Below, in pieces: positions 12,703-24,820 of a stretch of 64,000 nt of DNA. A model generated the notes under the pieces. It worked only from the letters and a program-made list of their open reading frames with translations. It searched no databases and had not been told where the DNA came from. The translations under genes were made by a program, and so were the position numbers. The stretch is from the NCBI GenBank assembly GCA_963575645.1, contig OY754475.1, forward strand, positions 20,746,509-20,810,508, written 5' to 3'. The stretch comes from Xanthostigma xanthostigma (lineage: Eukaryota > Arthropoda > Insecta > Raphidioptera > Raphidiidae). Positions within the stretch are counted from its first letter, which is position 1; the number at the start of each line of letters is the position of its first letter.

Positions 12703-12868
12703 AAATAAAATTATCGACCAATTTTTCAGACAATAAAAAGCTAATTATTTTTTATATTTTTTAGATCAGTTCTGAAGAAGGTCCAAATCCGGATCGAAAC
12801 GTTAATGTATTATTTATATATTTTTTTGTTAATATATTGTTTGAAAAATTGGTCGATAATTTTATTTA
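12703..12868. mobile_element. 166-bp foldback element carrying a hammerhead-like core
   Basis: The left end reads AAATAAAATTATCGACCAAT and is repeated inverted at 12835-12868. The arms are ~33 bp with one or two mismatches (ATTATCGACCAATTTTTC shared exactly). The centre contains CTGAAGA...GAAAC (see the ncRNA entry). The element lies ~127 bp after the sulfotransferase 1 stop codon. Confidence 0.7.
12772..12809 (+). ncRNA. Hammerhead-ribozyme-like core motif
   Basis: CTGAAGA (12772-12778) fits the CUGANGA core. It is followed by GGTCC-aaatcc-GGATC, a five-pair stem II with one G-U pair, and then GAAAC (12796-12800). A minimal stem III (AC/GU) around loop GTTAAT would place the cleavage triplet at GTA (12807-12809). 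Hammerheads with such tiny stem III occur in Penelope-like and related retroelements. A convincing stem I was not found, so activity is uncertain. Confidence 0.35.
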
Positions 12869-14900
12869 TTGAAGAGTTCTAATCAGACGTTAATCAAATA
12901 TTTGAATACTATTTTATGTACTACGTTTAAAACGGTATTTTGTCAGGTGTTTGGTTTGGTTTGTTAATAAAATTGTTACAACGCGAAATTTATTTATTTA
13001 ACACTGCAGACCAGCAAATCGAAAACGTGAAAACATTTCCCTTGATTAAAGTCTTCAACGTTTCGGTAATTGATATGTTCTTCCTCAGCGTAATGTTATC
13101 ATCATTGGAAGAATTAAAAGTACTAACCAAAATATTAACGAGTCTCTGATCAAAGTAATTATTTCCCGGTACGCCTTGTCGAAATGCTGGTTCATACTAT
13201 AAAATTTTGGGCCAATTGTAAAAAAAAGGGGAGCTGTACAAGTCATAAGTATCAGATTTAGTCAATAAATATATCAAAACTGCTGAGCCGATTCAAAAAA
13301 AAAAATTCACTGTTTAAAAGCCAACTCCATCCCGAACGATAAAAAATAATAACGAGAACAATTTTGGTGTTGGCATGACTTTAAGACGACTGATTTTGAC
13401 GAAACTCGGTACACTGTCAGTCAGTTCCCAAACTTAAAGAGAGTGTGTGTGTGTAGATTATAGAGCATAGACGTTCGACAACTGAGGTCACTTAAAGTAT
13501 AGAACAACTATTTAACAAAACCAAGCGACAACCTCGGCTTTTTTCAAACTCCCTGTACATTAGTTTAGTTTCCGTTTTTTTTTTATAATAACAATGGAAA
13601 TAGACTTTGTTTTCGAGCAGAGCAATTGTTTTCTTTTTACGGAGGTACGTGCGCTCTGAGTTAGTTACATAAAACATCTTTAAACAAGGAAGACATAATC
13701 GAAACAAGACAAGGTGAGAGACTTTTTTAGTCTCTGTGTGCTACCGCACAGGCGCGCGTGTTTTGTTGTCAAAACAAAAAAAAAATGATGAATTGCGTAA
13801 TAAATAAATAACAACAATGCATACGATCTAGGTAGCCGGGGACAAGTTATAAATACTGGTAAAGTCCTCTTTTGTCGAACAAAATCTTACCTGAAGACAA
13901 CAGGTAGGTACCAAAAAAAACTATAATCCTTCTTCAGGCATTTCTAAGTAGGCTATTTCACACATTGTACGCATTTATAAAAGAATTTCAACAACTAGCC
14001 ACTTGTGTTACGACTTTTGGGTCGAGTATTATTGGCAACTTCGGAGGTAAATACAAATTGGCACCGGGCACAGGTGACTTTTCAAAAAAAAAACGACTCA
14101 CTATACATTGCTTAACCGCAAGCTTAAAAATTCAAAACAAAAGTTGCCATTATTTTTTTTGAAGGAATTAAAAGTACCTACTAATATACATATTCCAAAT
14201 CGAAATTTTTCACGCCTTGGGCGTTGGTTATTGCAGGTTATAGACGCTCAACAAAACAGGTCACGTTTGAGAACAGGACAGATTTAAAGCTCGGTTTGGG
14301 CAATAGGCGATTATTTATTAAAAACTTTTTTTTTGAAAATAGACTAAACAATAAATGACTCGACCTGAATAAAAATCAAAGAATTCGAAGAAACTTGCAT
14401 ACAGCTATTGTATAACAAAAATGCAGTACCTATAGCATGGCGTTCATTTTTTTAAAACTGGTTTTTAGAACGTCGCTTCGGGCACTAAAACAATGCTAAA
14501 TAGAACTTAACATTGAAAAGTAATTATTTCACTGCGAGTGAGATTAAATTTTATTTCGGATCTTTCAAACACCATAGCATATACAGGGTGCTCCTAAAAT
14601 TTATTTATTTTAAGGCCACATGAACTTATTATTATTTGGACCCATAAATTGACTCGTAATTTCTAATTTGAATTTGTTTACAAAGTAATAAAAATTAACA
14701 TGTCATTTATTAGTAAAGACGAAAAATATATCTAGGGTGAAATGAAATATATTATGGACGAGCTGGGACAATGTGTGAAAACGAGTTGATATTGATATTG
14801 ATAGTGATATTTATTTAGTCAGTCGAGAATTTACAAAAAAAATCCATTTGTCATTAAATACAAAATAAAACATTTAAAATACAATCATATACACATTAAA
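12869..14900. other. Spacer between sulfotransferase 1 and the LINE remnant
   Basis: AT-rich, without a recognisable gene. It contains two copies of the short TATAGACGC-type motif (13467-13493 and 14239-14265), a GT microsatellite at about 13443-13454, and a generic CAGGGTG transposon-end word at about 14585. Nothing else can be supported. Confidence 0.5.
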
Positions 14901-14904
14901 ATTT

Positions 14905-15093
14905 AGAGGATAAAAACTCAACACTATAAAAACATTTTAATTTATTTTTAAAATTTGTAAAGGTTTTGGCATCCTTAATTAAAATAGGTATTTTATTGTA
15001 AATAATACCGCAAACATACTTCGGACTTTTTTTAAATAGGCTAAGCCTGTGCTTTTCACTGTGTATGCTGTCCTTACCCCTAGTATTATGCTG
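14905..15093 (-). pseudogene. Remnant of a non-LTR retrotransposon reverse transcriptase, C-terminal part
   Basis: Minus-strand translation gives about 60 open residues with the signature of the C-terminus of Jockey/RTE-type ORF2: NTRGKDSIHSEKHRLSLF, then KKSPKYVCGIIYNKIPILIK, then DAKTFTNFKNKLKCFY. Full-length elements usually read NTR...HRL..F.KSP.Y.G...YN.LP..IK....FK..LK.FL here. The upstream frame is broken and no RT core is present, so it is a 5'-truncated dead copy. It lies between the two sulfotransferases. Confidence 0.75.
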
Positions 15094-15726
15094 TCAGCGA
15101 ATTTTAACGGCCACACGTGTCATATTATAATTTCGCACGCACCCTTTATGAAACAGACGACTACTTGATGCGAAATCTTTATTAAATATACAAAATGAAA
15201 AAAAAAACATAAAACGAAACCCGCCAAAAATATTTTGCAAGACCGATTTTTTTTGGGCACGGTGTTAATCTCGTTTGAGTCAGCCTGTATACAATAACTC
15301 CATAAGTCACGTCTGGTATCTGTTGAAAAAAAATCTGGTACACATTTTGCAGGAAATTTTCAAACGCAACCTTCATTGTCGCCGCAGCGCCTTGAAAAGT
15401 TTGATACGTGATGATGGATTTTTTTTATTTATAAAATTAATAAATCAATATTGATAATTTACTCGCTCGATTATTAACACTTTCTCAATATAATATACAA
15501 AGCGATTATATCAATATTTACTACCGCTTTTTATACGCGAGTTACAACTTAATAAAAATCAACAACAAACTACGGCACGTTATCAGTATAATTTAGGACA
15601 GTGTTGAGTTCGGTTAAAAAGTTGACGGTCGTTTTTTTAAAAACAATTGCTCGATTATAAATAGACTGAATACGAATAAGTGCGGGAACATTAGTGCACG
15701 GACCTTTGCGATATATAGAAATCGAA

Positions 15727-18700
15727 ATGGCAACAGAACTGAAATACGAGCGAATAACGGACAAGTTGGGCGAAGTCCTCGATTCCGACTTCACGTGCGA
15801 CTTCCGCACCGGATATGTGAGCGTCCTCGGCTACGTCATGCCGGAATACTTCCGGAAGTTCGCCGACCAAATACAGAACATGAAAGTCTACGACGACGAC
15901 GTGTGGGTGTGCAGTTTTCCGAAAACCGGTAAGAAACCATTTGATCGACTTTGGATCGCGTATATACAGGGTGATCCATTTAATCTTACCAGGCAAATAA
16001 TTTTGAAAACAGTGGGGTTAAAAAAAAGTGTCCAACAAAAGTTGTACGGTTGATAGGTGGACATTGTTCGGGGGGAAAATCCTCGGGGGGTGGGGGTAAG
16101 TCGCATTTTTTAAATACCAACCTCCATTTTTTATGACGTATTTCGATTGAGTTGGCCAAAAAATACAACTTTCGTTGAAAACCTTTTTTTCGAAAACGCA
16201 AATCTGTCAACTTACCGAGCTGTCAAAATCAAATTTTTCAAAGTTCAATGGGAAGGTAACTGAGAAAATTACAGGTGAAAAATTAATTTTTCTTGAGTAT
16301 ATCTGCCTGGTAAGATTAAAATGGATCACCCTGTATAGACTCTTTCATCACCGGCCGGACTGAAAACAACAGAAAATGGCCGCCGCAGTCGTATAATCTC
16401 GACGGGCGTTTCTCTAACAAAGTTAGCATCGTCAACAAGATAATCTCACATCTTAATCTTAACACGTATTTAGAACAAATGATTTTTTCTGTATATAGCA
16501 TCGCTATAATTGAAATGGTGAGCTGTACAACTCTAAGAGAATGTCAGCTAAAAACTAATGAACCGATTTTGAAAAAAAAAATACAAGGAACCAATCCGTA
16601 AATATTTTGAAGAAAATGACGTCGAATTTTTTTTGATCGGTTAATCCCTTCCCGAAAAATTAGAGCTCTTCAATTGGTAACCTTTTTTTTGAGTCGGTAA
16701 AAAAAATATGAACGTTTTTTACGCAGGCACGACATGGACACAAGAAATGGTGTGGTGCATTGCCAACGATCTCAATTTCGAAACGGCCAAATCAACCGTT
16801 CTAAGCGAGCGGTTTCCATTTTTGGAGTAAGTTCAAACAAACAATTAATTAATTATTATCGGTTATGCAAAATTTTATTTCAATTCTCTACCGGCAAAAA
16901 ATCGTCACGGATTTAAATTTCGTTATAGGCCAGCAGAGCCGGATTAATGACTATAGAGACCCTTGGGCACTTGAGCGTGTGAGGCCCCTTGCAACGAAAT
17001 TTTTTTTAGGATATTTTCTTTGAATAAAAAATAAAATGACAAAGATTTAGTTTGTTGTTTTATAATTAAATTATTGACAAATAGTTACATACATATTTTT
17101 GAATTAATGACTCTTACAGAAAAATAGTATTAATGTATAAGTTTAATTTTATTATGTGCTTATGGAAGTTTATTGTTTAGTTTTTTATAAATAAATAACA
17201 GTGCTACTTAGAAAAGTACGAGGCCCCCCTGGAAGCTCGAGGCCTCTGGTCCAGACCCATCTAGGCCCATACGTTAGTCCGGCTCTGCGCCTATACGCAG
17301 TAAAAAATATTATACCACGGAAAAATTTCGGACGTTCGAACTCTTAAAATATTTTTCGACATTTTCGCAGTTACACGCCGCTGTTCGACTACACAAAAAT
17401 CATCCCCAAACATCCGGGAATGGAACTCCCGCCGTACGCCGTGAACTCAGTCAAATATTCGATCGAACTGAAAAGACCGCGCTTCATAAAGACCCACCTG
17501 CCGTGGGAGCTGCTGCCGCATGAAATCAAGAACGGCACCAAAAAACCAAAGGTATGGAACCTTTCAATATGCATTTGTAACAAGTCGACGAAAAAACGGC
17601 AGCAATCTACAAATTCGGGCGATGCCGGACTAGGGCCATCAGTAATAAATTAATTTTAATAGATTTTTTGGACTGCTGTTCTCTATTTAGCGATATAGGG
17701 CAAATCGATTTTCACATTTACAATGTACAACAATATGATTTCGAGATGCGAAACGTTTTTGATTTTAAATATTTTTATAGATAATCTACGTAACCCGCAA
17801 CCCGAAAGACGCCTGCGTCTCGTATTTCCATCACTGCAGGCTCCTCGAAGGATACCGCGGCTCTTTTGACGACTTTTGCAAACTGTTTCTTGGAGATCGA
17901 CGTAAGTCAAAACTACAATTATGCGCAAGTATTAAAATTAAAGTCATAGACGCACGACAACTGAGGTTATTAGCGTCTATTTAAAGCGGCCCATAGACGC
18001 TCAATATTATTGTGCAATATAATTGACCGTGTGTATAGACGAGATTGAAAGGTTGCGCAATCTATTGTGTGATTTTCAAAATTTTGAAAATATATTGCAC
18101 AAACGGGGAAATATTGTGCCGTCTGTTGTCAAGATTGCGCAATATCCCGTCAATTTATCTCAAGTAGCGTTCGTCTCAACTGCGCCTCATCATAGGTGAC
18201 AAGAAAGACGAAAGACAATTTATTGTTGAATTTATCGAGGTGTATCGTGGTCTTCCGGCTCCAAAGACTATAGTAATCGTGACAACATGATGACTGAAGT
18301 TTTCTGGTGGGGACTGTTTGCACAATGTGGCTCGCAATTGAGCAATATATTGCACAACCTTCAATATCGCCTCCATACAGTACATTTTTTTGCACAAACC
18401 AAAATATTGTACAATAATATTGACCTCTAGGGGCCGCCGTCAAAATATTGTGCAACCCACATTGCACAATAATACTGAGCGTCTATGGGCCGCTTTAGGA
18501 ATAAAGAAAATAATATTTTTTGTGATCATTTTTTAATGCCTTGCACATTACGTAAGTGATTAATTTTTAATAAACCGCGTCTTTTGCAAGTTTTTTAAAA
18601 CAATATATCGCGCAATAAAAAAAACATTAGATTTATAAATAAGTGATTGAATTTTTCGTTTTTTATCCGCGCAAATAAAACACAATCGTTCGATGACCTT

Positions 18701-19143
18701 ACGTAACGTCATTATGAGATAATTATCTACAATACTGTGTGTGTTATATATTTTGTCCAGTGGCGTACGCCCCGTTTTGGAAGAACGTGCTCAGCTATTG
18801 GGACAGACGCGACACAGAGAACGTGCTGTTCATACGATACGAGGACATGAAGAGCGACTTGGCGTCGGTCGTGCGTCGGGTCGGCGCCTTCCTAGACAAG
18901 ACGCTGAGCGACGCGCAAGTCGACGCGCTCGTCGATCATTTGAGTTTCGAGTCGATGAAAAACAATCGCGCCGTCAACTACGAGTCGTCGGTCGAGATTA
19001 ATAAAAAATACGGTCTGCTAAACGCCGACGGGCACTTCATGCGCTCGGGACAGGTCGGCGGCTACAAGGCCACGATGACGCCCGAAATCATCGACAAATT
19101 CGACGCGTGGGCGAAACAGCGCATGCCCGAGTTGCAGTTTTGA
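15727..19143 (+). CDS. Cytosolic sulfotransferase, gene 2 of a tandem pair (5 coding exons)
   Basis: Exons 15727-15928, 16727-16826, 17371-17551, 17781-17901 and 18761-19143 join in frame into about 328 residues. It is a PAPS-dependent sulfotransferase, probably cytosolic; the acceptor is unknown. Key motifs are [13 protein letters not shown] (K66), catalytic His in IKTHLPWELLP (H143), YVTRNPKDACVSYFH (R167, S175) and the C-terminal RSGQVGGYK (296-304), where family members usually have RKGxxGDWK. All four introns interrupt the same codons in the same phase as in gene 1 and the coding exons are similar throughout, so the genes arose by tandem duplication. The start ATG 15727 gives the expected short N-terminus. 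Introns 1, 2 and 4 contain unrelated TIR elements absent from gene 1. Confidence 0.92.
15967..16333. mobile_element. TA-flanked MITE with CAGGGTGATCC ends
   Basis: The left end CAGGGTGATCCATTTAATCT and the inverted right end (to 16333) match over ~30 bp and are flanked by TATA/TATA, so the target is TA. The length is 367 bp with no transposase. It lies in intron 1 of sulfotransferase 2. The TA target suggests a Tc1/mariner-type source. Confidence 0.8.
16925..17295. mobile_element. Degenerate TIR element with CAGAGCCGGA ends
   Basis: Imperfect inverted ends: ATAGGCCAGCAGAGCCGGAT at the left and the complement of TATAGGCGCAGAGCCGGACT at the right. An internal pair of aggcccc/gggcct words is also present. 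It fills most of intron 2 of sulfotransferase 2. Superfamily not assigned. Confidence 0.55.
17983..18496. mobile_element. TIR MITE in intron 4 of sulfotransferase 2
   Basis: The left arm AAAGCGGCCCATAGACGCTC and the inverted right arm agree in 36 of 37 positions including the following bases. The interior holds several TTGCACAATAT-type words in both orientations. Length ~514 bp, no transposase. The flanks fit a TA (or TTA) target. The ends share AGCGGCC with the element in intron 4 of gene 1, but the interiors differ. Confidence 0.8.
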
Positions 19144-19213
19144 TTATATGCGCGCGAAATTAAAGAAATCGATGACGTGGAATATTTTTTTATTACATTT
19201 TACTCGTTTCTTT

Positions 19214-19219
19214 AATAAA
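19214..19219 (+). terminator. Polyadenylation signal AATAAA, sulfotransferase 2
   Basis: AATAAA 71 bp after the stop codon, with more AATAAA-like words downstream at about 19264-19315. Confidence 0.5.
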
Positions 19220-19513
19220 TTAATGCATAATATAGTTTAATCTTTAATAATGGCGATATTTTAATAAATAATATAATAAATACAAATTATTTTAAAACTG
19301 TAAAATAAATAACGAATAAATTCTAAGATATACGAACGAGGAATATTCGTTTAATTATTATGTCAAAACTAAATTATAGAAGACATGACTTGACTGCGAA
19401 TATAGATTGCCAAATGTCTATTTTAATAAACATCGCAATAGAAGGACCTTGAAGCAACTGACGAAAGAAAAAATTGCTGAAACCGTGAACAAAATCTGCA
19501 GTAATTTAGGAAA

Positions 19514-19988
19514 CTAGCGTGACCTGTGCGAATTATTCGCACTAAATAAGTATGTAATAATTATCACTTTACAAAATTATTTTTTAAATATGATTGCAGG
19601 TATTCAATTCGTATCTAATTTTGCACACTGCTTATAACGCACTTCTTTTTGTTGTAAAAGAAATATTTTACTAAAATTGTCACATACAGGCGCGAGTAGC
19701 AAAAGCGTTGTTCAGCGTTGCCCGTCAGATGGCAGTATGCAGTATTTACAATATGAAGGTCAGATGACAGATCGAAGTGTTAACGTTACGCCGTCAGATG
19801 GCAGACGTTGTTCAGAGTTTAATTAATTTACAAAAACAATAGCAATATTAAATTTTTTAGTTGTCGATGTCAGTAGAACAAGCAATTATCTGTAAAATGA
19901 TATATAATCTATGTGAAGAAATTGTGTGGTTTTTTCTAAAAAGGGAGGCAAACATCTTAAACCTTAGCGTATTAATATATATATATGA
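19514..19988 (-). mobile_element. Non-autonomous Helitron, copy 2
   Basis: The same element and ends as at 8818-9295: on the minus strand TC at 19988-19987 after a host A, CTAG at 19517-19514 before a host T, and the hairpin at 19526-19542. It is ~95% identical by eye to copy 1, so the family moved recently. It lies ~370 bp after sulfotransferase 2. Confidence 0.8.
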
Positions 19989-22456
19989 TGATGATGGAAA
20001 AATAAAAATTGAAAATAACGAGTACGGAAACAAAAAATAAACTTAAAATTTTGCATGTCGTATAACAAACTAAAATATGTGTACATTTCAAAGTTATTAT
20101 ATATAGGTACAACAAATTATATTTTTCAACAAAATAATAAATAAAATGTATTTCTTCTTCGGTGAGTTTGTTTTAAATTGATATCATTTTCATTTGAAAA
20201 ATTCCGCACAAGTCGTAGAACAATGGTTTATGAAATTCGTCAGTTGTTCCAAAATTTGGTCGAAAATCACAGGCGTTTTAATATGGAAATACACCTAAAA
20301 CAAAACAGAAAGATTAACCTAAATAAATAACTACATGTTAAGATTTATTTAAGTGTCGAAACTCGCTTTTCAAAGGACCCAATGACAAAAGCTCAATAGT
20401 TTACAAAAAATTTTTAAATGAATCAAAATACTAATGACATTATTTCGTTTTTAACCTTTTTGACACATTTATTTATTACTGCGACAAAATATTGTCTTTG
20501 GGAACGCTTCAAAGTAAAGCGAGCCCTTGGTACCGACCTCCATAAGATGCTTCCATTCTGATACGATCGCATGGCGTGCATCGCCCCTCGTACCAACCTT
20601 GCCTCTCCGGAAAAGTGTCAAAGAAGCCAAAACGATTAAATATCTCCCAAATGACCAAAAAGTATCCTTTTAACGATAGATCGAAACAAAACACTGACTA
20701 TTAGGAGATGGTTAGAATTTTAATCATCTACTGATGATGCTAACACGGTTAGCGGAACGCACGTCGAGAAAAAAGAATTCTGGTGTTTTGTGGTTATTAT
20801 TTAAACAAAACAAGAATCTAAATTTAATAATGCGTTGACAATAATCACTAAGTGTCGGCACTTTTGTTTCAAAAAGAAATTAATAAGAAATACTTACAGA
20901 AAATTTGAATATTCGAAACATTTTTTTATCACGAACAATTTATTTTTGCACTGCACTGAAATAAAATCACAAAACTCGCGAAAATTAAAAATGTAAAATT
21001 AATTAAAATTAAGCTGAACTTATGAAATCTAACATGCAGCCCTATGCCCCCCGAAGGTGCGACTAATGTTGTTTTTGGTCGTTTCTGACAACAACAGACA
21101 CGAGTCGCGTCCTGAGGGAGGAAAACCAACACCAAACACAAAAAATAATACACAATATTACATCGGGATCGATTCACGGAGGGCCTACAATTTCGATTAA
21201 CGACTGAGATACGAGATTCGAACATATATGAATATATTAACTGCTTTTAAGTATACGAATAATTAATAATTCAAAAGTTACTCTGAAATTAATTCTGATA
21301 TTGATTATAGATTATACCCTGACAAAAATGTTATAAGGAGTAGAAAATTTTAATTTATGAAAAAAAGTACCTACTGATCAAATTTCTATACTGTTAAAAT
21401 AATAAAAAATGAAAAAATTGATTTGAATGAAATTTCAATTAATTAAATTTAGCTAAATTTCACGGAGAACTTCTAAGGGACAATATATGTTGATTGTTGA
21501 ATCGTTGACTAGAAAACCACTCAACACTGAATGGTTTTCAGTTGGGCAGATCTCGGCTGCGCTCGTTGGACGTTGTTTCGGTATTTTTTTCGTAAAACCA
21601 TTGCTATAAGTTTTCACCTAACAGTTTATTTATCGAAACGTAATTAACTTAAATATTACCATCTAGAAAATACCATTTGGCCCACAATGATATTTTTTCA
21701 AGTGCTTATATTAGCACGTTTTTATATTTAGCACAAATTATGAATTTCGATTGATTCCTTATGATTTTGCGAAGTCTAATACAAATTTGATTAAATTTGG
21801 AAAAAATTACTGTTTAAAAAAAAACATCTAAAAACAAAAAAATATCGAAAACAAACGTCAAAAACTGAAAAAAAAAATAATCATCAGAGCGAAATGAAAG
21901 TTGTGATTAGTTAGACTCTTTGTCTGTGAAAAGCCTAAATCCACAAAGCCCTACGCACGGAACGCAAAACAACCTTCGCCCTTCACAGCAGGCCTCGGTC
22001 CTCGCTCTGGTCTCAACAGCTGTATACATTTATTGATGTGACTGGACTTACAACTGTTGCGACAGGACGTAAGCCCGCTGTTCGAACTAGATTGCCGGAC
22101 TACTTTTTTTGTAAGGCTATTTTTAGTAGCGTTACAAACCAAGCAACCCTGAGACTAGAGCCCTATAGGTGCGGTCCAACGCGGATGTCCTATTGGGATA
22201 TGGACCGCGGAAAGCGCAGCTAGCTAAAAAATAACGACAGTGCACGACGTATCTGGTGTCTTAGCAACATTGCATGCGAAGACAGACGGCACGCCGTACA
22301 CCTAAATCCAGTAACAAAAAATATACATGTGTCATTTGTGTGTCCCTAAAATTCGCGATACGCAGAAATCCACTGGGGAAATTCGACCACCTTAACGCTC
22401 CTGGCGCGATGGAGGCTAGACCTTAACCCCAACAAAGCACAGCGACCTTTCCTTAT
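19989..22456. other. Gene-poor spacer
   Basis: No gene recognised. Short GC-richer islands stand out from the AT-rich background at about 20510-20600, 21030-21180 and 21940-22220. They hold words that could be splice sites, for example a minus-strand donor ctGTAAGT near 20893, but no coding frame is maintained. They may be exons of a non-coding transcript or eroded elements. Confidence 0.4.
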
Positions 22457-22985
22457 GGAAAACACAACCGATTTTCACTAAGAAAAACACAGCACTTCGA
22501 TTGTCACAATGGAAAACACGACAAGTGCGATTTTCACAGAGGAAAACACAGCACTTCGATTTTCACAATAGAAAACACGACAAGAGCGATTTTCACAGCG
22601 GAAAACACGGCACTTCGATTTTCACAATAGAAAACACGACAAGTGCGATTTTCACAGAGGAAAACACAGCACTTCGATTTTCACAATAGAAAACACGACA
22701 AGAGCGATTTTCACAGCGGAAAACACGGCACTTCGATTTTCACAATAGAAAACACGACAAGTGCGATTTTCACAGAGGAAAACACAGCACTTCGATTTTC
22801 ACAATAGAAAACACGACAAGAGCGATTTTCACAGCGGAAAACACGGCACTTCGATTTTCACAATAAAAAACACAAGTGCGATTTTCACAGAGGAAAACAC
22901 AGCACCTCGATTTTCACATTAGAAAACACGACAAGTGCGATTTTTACTACGGAAAACACAGTTAACACGATTTTCACGGTGGAAG
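22457..22985. repeat. Minisatellite, 59-bp unit with a 118-bp higher-order pattern
   Basis: The word gcacttcgatt recurs at 22492, 22551, 22610, 22669, 22728, 22787 and 22846, with exact 59-bp spacing, then after 56 bp at 22902. Units alternate between gacaagtgcg...cacagc and gacaagagcg...cacggc, so the true higher-order period is 118 bp. Each unit is itself two diverged ~29/30-bp halves sharing gaaaacac...cgattttcac. The copies are directly repeated, without unique spacers. Confidence 0.9.
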
Positions 22986-24094
22986 GTACAGCTATTGACT
23001 TTCGCTTGGAAGCTAAGGCAGTCTCGACCGAGCCAAGACCTAAAATCTCAACCGTGGACATCATCGCAGGTGGTCTACTAACCGCGCTGTCCTATCCGAC
23101 CTGCACGCGTAAGGACAAAAGTTGGCCGAACGGCGCCCTACAGCTACCCTAACATCTAACGTTCCCAAATGGAACCTCTGTGGAAAGAAACCCTAAACAC
23201 AGCAGTGCAAACAATCAAAACGCCCTCCCTACATATTTCATCGAAGTCTACAGGTTACAGTTAAACTGCTGCAATAGCCCTAAAGCTAACGATAAACGAA
23301 AAATTATGAATGGTTGTGTTAAGGCCACTTGCACCAACAGCGATTAACCAGTTTATGAGAATTTAATCGTTGATATTTGAACATTTGGATTTTTTAACAT
23401 TGAAAAATTAAACTGAATGTGAGATATTTAAAAATGATATTAACAAAAAAAAAAACATATCTTCGCGAGACAGTTATTTGAAATTTAGTAAGCAATTGTT
23501 GTAATATTATTGTCGTAGTCTGAACTGCAGCTATTGGTGAAAGCGGCCATTGTATGATGAAGTCGCCCATTTTGTATCGTATTAGAATTTTTTTTAAATA
23601 ATTCAAATTCCGTTTGTTGAAATTTAAATTAAAATTAGACATAAATGCGACACAAAATAGGTAAAATATTTACATAAATATTTCAGAAAAACAAAAAAAA
23701 AAAATGCATCTCACAACGTTCCAAAATAAGACACGTTGTGTTTTACATTTACAAATACAATTTATAAAAAGGAGTCCCTAAAAGGCAAACACATTTGAAA
23801 GATTTTAATTTTACCTATAATAAGAAAGTTAAAACGCGACCGCGAAAATGTGATCCTGATTAAAATATAAAAAATATGTTAAAAGTCATAACTGAAAACT
23901 GAAGTTTCATTGATTCTTTTTTAAACTTCTGAATCATTATTATTGATTCGTATTTCATTCAAACAGTAGTCTTGAAATTATAAAACTTCTATCAGTGATA
24001 ACTTTTCTCTGTCACGTGAGCTTCTAACAATTCTGGATGTCCAAAACCCCTAAAAGAGTCAACTTTTACAGGTAAATCACAATAAATATGAGAG

Positions 24095-24551
24095 TAGGGT
24101 TGCCAGGTGTCTTTTTACGGTCGTGTCGGTCAAATATTTACGTGTACGGCTTTTGGTCTGTGTACTTTTAATTATAGACTTTTTGATATTTTTCAAGAGT
24201 TTAAAATTGTCACTTTTTAATAAAGATCTTTTTGTTCTCAAACATTTAGTTTTTTATATTTTGTTAAAAGAGAGTTATATATAATTTATGTACTAATAGT
24301 CTACAGAAGATTGAACATTTTTCACTTCATGAATATCATAGAATAAATACAAATGATGATAAGGTAAGTAGGACTGTTCGTTGAATGTTGTTAATTTTGT
24401 AACAAAACTGCGATTAAATATTAAATAAAAATTAATAAACAACTTTTAATACGAACACAACAGAGATTTTTTATTACAAAAAGGTATGTTTGGCTTTTAA
24501 TAAATTTTAGGCTCTTTTGCAATTTGTATTTTAGGGTCTGGCAACCTTATA
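24095..24551. mobile_element. Possible TIR element with AGGTTGCCAG-like ends
   Basis: The left end TAGGGTTGCCAGGTGTC and the right end TCTGGCAACCTTA are inverted matches of ~11-12 bp, enclosing ~455 bp of AT-rich sequence. No clear target duplication, so the boundaries are approximate. Confidence 0.4.
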
Positions 24552-24616
24552 CGGGAGGGCTTTTGTTGACTCCAGCTCACTGTAACAGGATAAATAAATA
24601 AAAACAAGCCACTCAC

Positions 24617-24820
24617 CAAAATTCTGCACTACAGTTTCGTCAGCACCTGCAACAAACAAAAAAACATAATTAGCATAAAATATTTTAAAAACTGGAAAAC
24701 AAAATAAGAAACGAAAAAACGAAAAATACGTACTTGAGACGAAATCTCTGTAGGGCTCGTAGGTTATTCCAGTTCCAACTTCCAGTCCAGCACACGAAAG
24801 GTAAAAGTCGCGAACTACTG
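24617..24820 (-). ncRNA. Two candidate exons of a minus-strand transcript
   Basis: Reading the minus strand, exon 24734-24820 ends at a GTACGT donor. After an 85-87-bp intron a strong pyrimidine-rich acceptor (ttgtttgttgcag) opens a 30-bp exon (24617-24646) that ends at a GTGAGT donor. An arthropod initiator word TCAGT sits at 24821-24817 on the minus strand, where a 5' end would fall. One frame is open across the join but has no ATG and a stop just upstream, so a 5' UTR or lncRNA is more likely than coding. The next exon was not found with confidence. Confidence 0.35.

Noticed and set aside
22457-22985. Regular ~30-bp repeats that might look like a CRISPR array
   Set aside because: The units are direct tandem copies with no unique spacers, in a eukaryotic genome. 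It is a minisatellite.
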